Source: an uncultured Eubacteriales bacterium
GTDB taxonomy: Bacteria; Bacillota; Clostridia; Oscillospirales; Ruminococcaceae
Length of the DNA: 11,833 nucleotides
Direction: 5' to 3'
Assembly (NCBI GenBank): GCA_902493155.1
Contig: CABUOE010000056.1
Span: forward strand, 1 to 11,833
In this document: in pieces, positions 7,135-11,833 of the stretch
How the letters are laid out: every line of letters begins with the position of its first letter
Numbering within the stretch: the stretch's first letter is position 1
Program-made: the position numbers and the translations under genes
Notes under the pieces: generated by a model
Told to the model about the DNA's origin: nothing
Databases searched by the model: none
What the model saw: the letters and a program-made list of their open reading frames with translations, nothing else

Positions 7135-7149
7135 TTAGGGACACCCTAA
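7135..7149. promoter_or_regulatory. Possible LysR-type operator (T-N11-A dyad)
   Basis: A perfect inverted repeat, TTAGGG, ACA, CCCTAA, contains T-N11-A (7136-7148), the classic core of LysR-regulator boxes. It lies about 100 bases before the LysR start, so it may be an autoregulatory site. Its centre is about 94 bases upstream of the predicted transcription start, further than the usual position near -65. The assignment is tentative. Confidence 0.35.
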
Positions 7150-7200
7150 TACCCGAAGAAGCTATACATTCTTAAAAAGCATAACTCACAATTAGATATA

Positions 7201-7229
7201 TTGAAAATTATTTTGCTTTCTGTTATACT
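7201..7229 (+). promoter_or_regulatory. Promoter of the LysR-type regulator gene
   Basis: TTGAAA (7201-7206), a 17-base spacer, TATACT (7224-7229) preceded by TGT, an extended -10. The start of transcription would be near 7236, right at the GGAGG (7236-7240) of the LysR gene. The leader would then be only about 13 bases. This also argues against translation from the in-frame TTG at 7201. Confidence 0.6.
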
Positions 7230-7248
7230 TTTTTCGGAGGTAAGGTAT

Positions 7249-8139
7249 ATGGAACTTCGGGTATTAAACTATTTTTTAGCAATAGCGCGGGAAGAAAATT
7301 TTACAAAGGCGGCACAGCAACTCCACGTGACGCAGCCTACATTATCAAGACAAATTGCTCAACTTGAAGAAGAACTTGGCGTTGAACTTTTTGTACGAAG
7401 CAATCACAATATCATTTTAACCGAGGACGGAATGATACTAAAACGCAGAGCACAGGAAATTTTATCATTGGCAGATAAAACAAAGCGGGATTTTCTGCAT
7501 AAAGACGAAAATCTGGAAGGCGTTATCTCGATCGGAAGCGGTGAATTTTTATCTACCCGCTGTTTAACGGATTGCATTGCAGAATTTCGCAAAAAGCACC
7601 CACTTGTACGCTATGAGTTTTACAGCGGAAATGCCGGAAATATCCGTGATCAGATAGAAAGGGGGCTTTTGGATATAGGCTTGATGTCAGAGCCCATTGA
7701 CATACGGAAATATGAATTTATCAGTATGCCTGTTAAAGAAGAATGGGGCGCATTGGTACGAGAGGATTCACAGCTTATAGATAAAGAATTTATTTCGCCG
7801 CAAGATTTGGTTGGTATTCCGCTTATCTTGCCTTTGAGTGATTTTGCGGAGAGTAATATCGGGAAATGGTTTGGTGAATATGCTTCGCAGATTGAGATCA
7901 TTGCAAAAGGGAATTTGCTATACAACGAAGCAATGATGGCTCAAAGCAATATCGGTGCTGTAATCGGTATAAAATTGAATTGTAACTACGACGGTTTACG
8001 GTTTATACCTCTTAACCCTGCTCTCGAAATTGATACTGCCTTAGCGTGGAAAAAAGAGCAGATTTTTTCTGCTGCTACTACTGCTTTTATAGATTTTGCG
8101 AGACAATACCTCAAAAGCATAACTATTAATAAATTATAA
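7249..8139 (+). CDS. LysR-type transcriptional regulator
   Basis: A 296-residue regulator of normal family length. The N-terminal winged helix-turn-helix is clear: MELRVLNYFLAIAREENFTK, then AAQQLHVTQPTLSRQIAQLE (helix-turn-helix about 17-36), ending in LGVELFVR. A linker helix follows (about 60-90), then a periplasmic-binding-protein-like effector domain (about 91-290, opening GVISIGSGEF). Such proteins bind a small-molecule effector and switch on a nearby operon, often one of reductases or decarboxylases. The ATG at 7249 has GGAGG 8 bases upstream and gives the canonical LysR N-terminus; an upstream in-frame TTG overlaps the promoter. It reads in the same direction as the redox operon that starts 86 bases after it, which is its most likely target. 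The effector is unknown. Confidence 0.95.
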   Translation: MELRVLNYFLAIAREENFTKAAQQLHVTQPTLSRQIAQLEEELGVELFVRSNHNIILTEDGMILKRRAQEILSLADKTKRDFLHKDENLEGVISIGSGEFLSTRCLTDCIAEFRKKHPLVRYEFYSGNAGNIRDQIERGLLDIGLMSEPIDIRKYEFISMPVKEEWGALVREDSQLIDKEFISPQDLVGIPLILPLSDFAESNIGKWFGEYASQIEIIAKGNLLYNEAMMAQSNIGAVIGIKLNCNYDGLRFIPLNPALEIDTALAWKKEQIFSAATTAFIDFARQYLKSITINKL

Positions 8140-8143
8140 GTAT

Positions 8144-8172
8144 TAGACATTTCATATAAGTAAGCCTATAAT
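8144..8172 (+). promoter_or_regulatory. Near-consensus promoter of the MerR-redox operon
   Basis: TAGACA (8144-8149, five of six matches to consensus), a 17-base spacer and a perfect TATAAT (8167-8172). The predicted start of transcription, near 8179, falls inside the hairpin at 8172-8200, so promoter and hairpin share bases. The 17-base spacing is that of an ordinary sigma-A promoter. It is not the 19-20 bases typical of promoters that MerR activators remodel. Confidence 0.65.
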
Positions 8173-8207
8173 AAAGGTGTTCCAAGACGGAACACCTTTA
8201 TTTTTTC
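8172..8207 (+). terminator. Perfect hairpin with T tract after the LysR gene; also a possible operator
   Basis: TAAAGGTGTTCC, loop AAGAC, GGAACACCTTTA forms a perfect 12-bp stem (8172-8200). It is followed by TTTTTT, so it should end LysR transcripts. Its left arm begins at the last base of the -10 element of the next promoter and spans that promoter's start site. The same dyad could therefore serve as a repressor or activator site. Confidence 0.75.
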
Positions 8208-8225
8208 AAAAGAAAGGGATTTGAA

Positions 8226-8573
8226 ATGACACTACAAGAGGCAAGTGAAAAATACAATATCCCCATTAAAATTTTACAGGATTATGAAAGCTGGGGGTTA
8301 TGTGGAGAGGTCAAAAAAGTAATGGGTTTGTGGCGCTATGATGACAGCGATATTGAATGGTTGAGTACTATTATGACACTACACGATATTGGCTTTACTA
8401 ACGAGGAAATAGAAAAGTATATGCGTTTGTTACTCAAAGGAAAGTCTACCGAACAAGAGCGAATGGAAATGCTCAACGCCAAGAGGGACAGCACGCTTGA
8501 CGAAATCCATTTTAAGGAAAAACAGCTAGACCGTTTAGATTATCTGCGATTTGAAATCAAGAAAAAAAGTTAA
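8226..8573 (+). CDS. Short MerR-family transcriptional regulator
   Basis: A 115-residue protein with a MerR-type DNA-binding head. The helix-turn-helix is TLQEASEKYNIPIKILQDYE (about 2-21) and the wing ends in GLWRYDDSDIEWLSTI (about 35-50). IGFTNEEIEKYM (about 57-68) follows, and then a helical, charged stretch (about 75-110) likely to form the dimer coiled coil. There is no added effector-binding domain and no visible metal-binding cysteine cluster, so the inducer cannot be guessed. The wing tip lacks the usual double-arginine pattern. The ATG has AAAGGG about 8 bases upstream. It is the first gene of the operon and lies directly after the promoter/hairpin element, which makes autoregulation plausible. 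The next reading frame starts 14 bases after its stop. Confidence 0.85.
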   Translation: MTLQEASEKYNIPIKILQDYESWGLCGEVKKVMGLWRYDDSDIEWLSTIMTLHDIGFTNEEIEKYMRLLLKGKSTEQERMEMLNAKRDSTLDEIHFKEKQLDRLDYLRFEIKKKS

Positions 8574-8587
8574 AGGAGTTTTGAGCA

Positions 8588-8797
8588 ATGAAAAAATTAG
8601 TATCAATACTTATACAAAGCGGCGTTTCAGTTATTCCGAAATTCGTTCACATTGAGCGTATTAAGGAAAATTTAGGTATTTTCGACTTTGAACTTACCGA
8701 AAAAGAAATGTCCGAGCTCTGCGAGTTGGACACCGGAAAACCAACAATCGGCAATTCTGGAAACCCCGAATTGGTTGAATTTGCAATGACTTGGTAA
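8588..8797 (+). pseudogene. Chimeric remnant: flavodoxin-like start joined to aldo/keto reductase C-terminus
   Basis: This 69-codon frame is not a whole gene. From about residue 8 on it reads as the last 60 residues of an aldo/keto reductase: SGVSVIPKFVHIERIKENLG, then IFDFELTEKEMSELCELDTG. The VIPK and DFELT motifs belong to the NADPH-binding end of that fold. The catalytic barrel (Asp, Tyr, Lys, His) is absent. The first residues, MKKLVS, match the start of the flavodoxin gene 672 bases downstream (MKKLVA). The DNA there also agrees closely: ATGAAAAA, TTAGTA and CA are shared, with single mismatches between them. An internal deletion that fused the head of a flavodoxin gene to the tail of a reductase gene is the simplest origin. 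It keeps a good AAGGAG (8573-8578) and may still be translated, but cannot be a reductase. Confidence 0.75.
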
Positions 8798-8814
8798 AGC
8801 AGAAAGGCATATAT

Positions 8815-9258
8815 ATGAAATATTTACATTACGAAGAATTTGAAAAAGCAAATACATTCGGCAAAGGCAATTTGAACGAAGCCTTTTCGCAGTATTTTGT
8901 AGGAAATTCTTTTTTGAATCCTCTTACACCCCCGAAAGAAACATCGGTTTTTCTTGCCAATGTGACCTTTGAACCGGGTTGCCGCAATAATTGGCATATT
9001 CATCATGCCAAAAACGGCGGTGGTCAACTTCTCATCTGCACAGCGGGTGAGGGTTGGTATCAGGAGGAAAATAAACCGCCTGTTTCTCTCACCGCAGGAA
9101 CAGTAATCACAATTCCAGCAGAGGTGAAACATTGGCACGGTGCGAAAAAGGATAGCTGGTTCTCTCATATCGCCGTAGAAGTTCCGGGTGAGGATACCTC
9201 GAATGAATGGTGCGAGCCTGTAAATGATGAAGAATACAATAAATTGGAGGAAAAATAA
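8815..9258 (+). CDS. Small cupin-domain protein
   Basis: A 147-residue single-domain cupin (beta-barrel). The first cupin motif appears as NNWHIHHAKNGGGQLLICTA, with a HxHH cluster and the G-rich turn. The second is IPAEVKHWHGAKKDSWFSHI. The histidines would hold a divalent metal. Cupins of this type are often encoded beside, or fused to, carboxymuconolactone-decarboxylase-like proteins, and one such gene closes this operon. The start is the ATG at 8815 with AAAGG 7 bases before it; an open extension to a TTG at 8791 overlaps the preceding frame and lacks a site. It lies 17 bases after the reductase remnant and 1 base before the flavodoxin gene. Metal and substrate are unknown. Confidence 0.88.
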   Translation: MKYLHYEEFEKANTFGKGNLNEAFSQYFVGNSFLNPLTPPKETSVFLANVTFEPGCRNNWHIHHAKNGGGQLLICTAGEGWYQEENKPPVSLTAGTVITIPAEVKHWHGAKKDSWFSHIAVEVPGEDTSNEWCEPVNDEEYNKLEEK

Positions 9259-9259
9259 G

Positions 9260-9727
9260 ATGAAAAAGTTAGTAGCATACTTTTCAGCAAGCGGCGTTAC
9301 CAAAGCCGCAGCCGAGCGTTTGGCGAAGGCGGCGGGCGCCGACCTCTTTGAAATTAAACCTGCTGTCCCCTATACCCGTGCCGATCTTGACTGGACGAAC
9401 AAAAAGAGCCGTAGTTCGGTTGAGATGAGCGATTCAAACTCTCGTCCTGAAATTGCGGAAAAGTTCTCAAATATGGACGACTACAACACCGTGTTTATCG
9501 GTTTCCCGATTTGGTGGTATGTTGCGCCGACCATTATCAATACCTTTGTAGAAAGCTATGATTTTTCAGGAAAGACTATTGTTCCCTTTGCTACCAGCGG
9601 AGGCAGCGGGATGGGTAAAACCGTAGAAATGCTGAAACCTCTCTGCCCGACCGCCAACTGGGAGAAAGGCAAAATGCTGAACCGTGTTTCAGATCAGGAG
9701 TTGGAAACTTGGGTGAATAGTCTTTGA
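9260..9727 (+). CDS. Flavodoxin
   Basis: A 155-residue flavodoxin-fold protein that carries electrons on FMN. The phosphate-binding loop is at the N-terminus (YFSASGVTKAAAERLAKAAG, about 7-26). The flavin-sandwiching loops are GFPIWWYVAPTIINTF (about 76-91) and FATSGGSGMGKTVEML (about 111-126). The start at 9260 is one base after the cupin stop. Its GGAGG lies within the last codons of the cupin gene, so the two are probably translationally coupled. An open upstream extension (from 9224) has no ribosome binding site and is rejected. In this operon it could supply electrons to, or take them from, the reductases, but no partner can be named from the sequence. Confidence 0.93.
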   Translation: MKKLVAYFSASGVTKAAAERLAKAAGADLFEIKPAVPYTRADLDWTNKKSRSSVEMSDSNSRPEIAEKFSNMDDYNTVFIGFPIWWYVAPTIINTFVESYDFSGKTIVPFATSGGSGMGKTVEMLKPLCPTANWEKGKMLNRVSDQELETWVNSL

Positions 9728-9743
9728 GCAAAGGAACGGACTT

Positions 9744-10316
9744 ATGACAGAAAAGGAGAAAATGCTCAGCGGCGAGTTTTATGATACAAGGGATCCAGAG
9801 CTTCGCCGTTTGAGCAATCATGCAAAAGACCTTATGCGGGTATATAACAGCCTGCCTGCCGAGAATATGGAACTGCGAAATCAAATCATTCATTTGCTGT
9901 TTGGTTTTTGCGGCGAAAATGCCCGTGTCAATCAACCGATCTGGGTGGATTACGGCTGTAATATTTCTCTTGGCAGCAACAGTCTTATCAATATGAACTG
10001 TACCCTTTTAGATACGGGGAAAATTGTAATCGGAAAAAATGTTTTAATCGGTCCTGATGTCAAAATTTATACAGCAGTTCACCCGGTTTTGCCCGATGAA
10101 CGAATTTATACCGATGAAACAGGCAGAGAAGCAATACGCACGAAGACTGCGCCTGTTATCATCGGAAATAATGTTTGGATTGGAGGCGGAGCGATTCTTC
10201 TGTCGGGTGTTACCATTGGAGATAATACCGTGATCGGTGCAGGAAGCGTGGTAACGAAAGCAATTCCTGCAAACGCTGTTGCCTGCGGAAACCCCTGTAC
10301 AGTTAAAAGGATATAA
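9744..10316 (+). CDS. Maltose/galactoside O-acetyltransferase family protein (left-handed beta-helix)
   Basis: A 190-residue acetyl-CoA-dependent sugar O-acetyltransferase. The N-terminal Mac domain starts with TEKEKMLSGEFYDTRDPEL (2-20). The hexapeptide-repeat beta-helix covers about 58-190, with the repeats clearest at IVIGKNVLIGPDVKIYTAVH and VIIGNNVWIGGGAILLSGVT. The catalytic histidine sits in YTAVHP (H113), matching the LacA/Maa active site. It belongs to the type that detoxifies non-metabolisable sugars or related alcohols by capping hydroxyls. The true acceptor here is unknown, and enzymes of this family turn up in many aldehyde-stress operons. The ATG at 9744 has AAGGA about 8 bases upstream and follows the flavodoxin stop by 16 bases. 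Confidence 0.92.
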   Translation: MTEKEKMLSGEFYDTRDPELRRLSNHAKDLMRVYNSLPAENMELRNQIIHLLFGFCGENARVNQPIWVDYGCNISLGSNSLINMNCTLLDTGKIVIGKNVLIGPDVKIYTAVHPVLPDERIYTDETGREAIRTKTAPVIIGNNVWIGGGAILLSGVTIGDNTVIGAGSVVTKAIPANAVACGNPCTVKRI

Positions 10317-10345
10317 AAAAAAACTGATAAATGAGGGGAAACATT

Positions 10346-11383
10346 ATGCAATATACAAAATTAGGAATTTCTGACCTCCCGGTGTCCCGTATTTGTATGG
10401 GGTGTATGGGCTTTGGCGAAGCAGGAAACGGCCAGCATAGTTGGACAGTTGATGAAGAACATTCCCGTGAAATTATCAAAAAAGGGTTGGAGCTTGGTAT
10501 CAACTTCTTTGATACGGCGATTGCCTATCAAAGCGGCACAAGCGAGCAGTATCTCGGCAGAGCGCTTCGGGATTTTGCAACACGTGATGATGTTGTGATT
10601 GCAACGAAGTTCCTGCCTCGTACCAATGACGAAATTGAAGCGGGAATCACAGGTCAGCAGCACATTGAAAAAATGCTTGATAAAAGCCTCCGCAATCTCG
10701 GTATGGAGTATGTTGATTTATACATTTACCATATGTGGGATTACAATACGCCCCTTTACGACATTATGGAGGGACTGAATAATGCGGTAAAGGCAGGAAA
10801 GACAAGGTATATCGGTATTTCCAACTGTTTTGCCTATCAGCTTGCAAAGGCTAATGCACTTGCCGAAAAAGAGGGGTTCGCAAAATTTGTATCGGTGCAG
10901 GGACACTATAACCTGATCTTCCGGGAGGAGGAACGGGAAATGTCAAGGCTCTGTCGTGAAGAAAATATAGCGATGACGCCGTACAGCGCCCTTGCGGGAG
11001 GACGGCTTTCCAAACGCCCTGGCGAAACCTCAAAGCGTTTGCAGGAGGACAGCTACGCACATCTGAAATACGACGCTACTGCCGAGCAGGACGGTATCAT
11101 CATTGACCGTGTGGCGCAGCTTGCCGACAAGTACGGCGTTTCTATGACGGAAATCTCTCTTGCTTGGCTGCTGACAAAGGTTACTGCTCCTGTTGTGGGC
11201 GCAACAAAGCTCCACCACATTGAGGGTGCGGCAAAAGCTATCCAGCTTACTTTGACTGCCGATGATCTTACTTTCTTGGAAAAACCCTATGTTCCCCATA
11301 AATTAGTAGGCGTAATGGCACAGAACACCCCTGCTGCCGCAAAGGGCAAGCACGTGTGGTCCACCGGCAGTCAAAAAATCTGA
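10346..11383 (+). CDS. Aldo/keto reductase
   Basis: A complete 345-residue NAD(P)H-dependent aldo/keto reductase (TIM barrel) that reduces aldehydes or ketones to alcohols. The full catalytic tetrad is present: D56 and Y61 (FFDTAIAYQSGTSEQYLG), K88 (VVIATKF) and H129 (LYIYHMWD). The cofactor end includes VVGATKLHHIEGAAKA. The start is the ATG at 10346 with GAGGGG 7 bases before it; an in-frame ATG at 10331 lacks a site and is rejected. It belongs to a different subgroup from the remnant at 8588: its C-terminus (VVGATK, AIQLTLTADDL) does not match that remnant's (VIPK, DFELT). The remnant is therefore not a recent duplicate of this gene. It sits 29 bases after the acetyltransferase and 14 before the next gene. 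Confidence 0.95.
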   Translation: MQYTKLGISDLPVSRICMGCMGFGEAGNGQHSWTVDEEHSREIIKKGLELGINFFDTAIAYQSGTSEQYLGRALRDFATRDDVVIATKFLPRTNDEIEAGITGQQHIEKMLDKSLRNLGMEYVDLYIYHMWDYNTPLYDIMEGLNNAVKAGKTRYIGISNCFAYQLAKANALAEKEGFAKFVSVQGHYNLIFREEEREMSRLCREENIAMTPYSALAGGRLSKRPGETSKRLQEDSYAHLKYDATAEQDGIIIDRVAQLADKYGVSMTEISLAWLLTKVTAPVVGATKLHHIEGAAKAIQLTLTADDLTFLEKPYVPHKLVGVMAQNTPAAAKGKHVWSTGSQKI

Positions 11384-11397
11384 AAGGAGAAACAAAA

Positions 11398-11833
11398 ATG
11401 GATTTGTATAGAACAGACCCCGAATTTGCAGAACGCTTTGAGCATTTTGCATTTGATGAAGTTATAAACGAAGAAAACCAGCAATTAGACCCCTCTACCC
11501 GCTATCTGGCGATTTTGGCGACGCTGATCGGCTGCGGAGGTGTGGAGGCATATAAAGAGATGCTCCCGAAAGCCTTAGAAAACGGTATCACGCCGATAGC
11601 AGCAAAAGAGATTGTTTATCAGGCAACCGACTATTTGGGTTATGGCAGAATGTTGCCGTTCCTGAATGTTACCAATGGAATATTGACCGAAAGAGGCATA
11701 GGGCTTCCGCTTGACGGACAGGCAACGACCACCCTTGACGATAGACTGGAAAAGGGAATCGAAGCACAGGCAGAAATCTTTGGCGAACATATGAAAGAGG
11801 CTTGGAAAACAGGACATATCAACCGTTGGCTGG
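11398..11833 (+). CDS. Carboxymuconolactone decarboxylase (CMD) family protein, partial at right edge
   Basis: 145 codons are visible; the C-terminus lies outside. The all-alpha CMD/AhpD fold is seen twice: DPSTRYLAILATLIGCGGVE (about 31-50), then ALENGITPIAAKEIVYQATD (about 59-78) with YLGYGRMLPFLNVTNG, and a second copy opening at about 108-140 (LDDRLEKGIEAQAEIFG). Two-repeat proteins of this type often continue with another CMD unit or a cupin. There is no AhpD-type CxxC pair in the visible part; one cysteine lies at GCGG. The start ATG has AAAGGAG at good distance and follows the reductase stop by 14 bases. Together with the cupin at 8815 it forms the pair often seen in this gene neighbourhood. 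Its chemistry could be decarboxylation or peroxide/thiol redox and cannot be decided here. Confidence 0.9.
   Translation, partial: MDLYRTDPEFAERFEHFAFDEVINEENQQLDPSTRYLAILATLIGCGGVEAYKEMLPKALENGITPIAAKEIVYQATDYLGYGRMLPFLNVTNGILTERGIGLPLDGQATTTLDDRLEKGIEAQAEIFGEHMKEAWKTGHINRWL

Larger units (their letters stand above)
6970..7200. other. Intergenic junction region
   Basis: Between the ClC promoter and the LysR promoter there is no credible gene. It holds the hairpin at 7036-7063 and the TTAGGG/CCCTAA dyad at 7135-7149. A 38-codon plus-strand frame beginning near 7013 has no ribosome binding site and runs through the hairpin, so it is not called. Confidence 0.6.

Noticed and set aside
7201..7248. 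In-frame upstream extension of the LysR gene from a TTG at 7201
   Set aside because: The TTG belongs to the likely -35 element, there is no ribosome binding site, and the ATG at 7249 gives the canonical LysR N-terminus.
10331..11383. The complete aldo/keto reductase as source of the remnant at 8588 by duplication
   Set aside because: The two C-terminal ends carry different subgroup motifs (VVGATK versus VIPK), so they are not recent copies of each other.
1..11833. CRISPR arrays, tRNA/rRNA genes, insertion sequences, phage or anti-phage genes
   Set aside because: No regularly spaced direct repeats, no transposase, integrase or nuclease-like frames and no tRNA-like cloverleaf were seen on either strand. 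A genome-wide tool search could still find a weak element.

Overview
The window looks like chromosomal DNA of a Gram-positive anaerobe of the Clostridia, probably near the Oscillospirales. This is inferred from AGGAGG-type ribosome binding sites, sigma-A-like promoters, TTG starts, a short three-domain S1 protein of a kind I associate with that group, and a GldA/F/G-type ABC cluster. It falls into two parts. Positions 1 to about 6970 are fairly GC-rich and hold household or transport genes. From about 7080 to the end the DNA is visibly richer in A+T and carries a compact redox and detoxification gene set that looks like an accessory island. No rRNA, tRNA, CRISPR array, insertion sequence or phage gene was seen.

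Left part. On the minus strand, an ABC exporter operon runs ATPase (2350 to 1253), six-helix permease (1253 to 552) and a GldG-like auxiliary protein (500, running off the left edge). A 538-base spacer (2351 to 2888) separates it from a plus-strand S1-domain RNA-binding protein (2889 to 3812). The spacer holds two candidate minus-strand promoters, one of which runs almost at once into a hairpin terminator. A strong terminator at 3820 lies between the S1 gene and a second minus-strand operon: a ClC H+/Cl- exchanger (6880 to 5285), an unrecognised seven-helix membrane protein (5266 to 4565, TTG start), and a YoaK/DUF1275 membrane protein (4548 to 3854) broken by a single-base frameshift near 4250. 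A good promoter at 6941 to 6969 drives it.

Right part. A LysR-type regulator (7249 to 8139) is followed by a perfect 12-bp hairpin. This hairpin overlaps a near-consensus promoter aimed at a tightly packed plus-strand operon: a short MerR-type regulator, a 69-codon chimeric remnant of an aldo/keto reductase, a small cupin, a flavodoxin, a maltose/galactoside-type O-acetyltransferase, a complete aldo/keto reductase, and a carboxymuconolactone-decarboxylase-like protein cut by the right edge.

The right-hand genes are most simply read as an inducible response to reactive carbonyl, quinone or other electrophilic small molecules. An NADPH-dependent reductase, a flavin electron carrier, a cupin plus CMD pair and an acetyltransferase would sit under two regulators. 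That function is inferred from gene families and context and is not shown by the sequence. The most informative oddities are the chimeric reductase remnant, the frameshifted YoaK gene, the promoter and terminator that share bases at 8144 to 8207, and the promoter-to-terminator cassette at 2565 to 2648.
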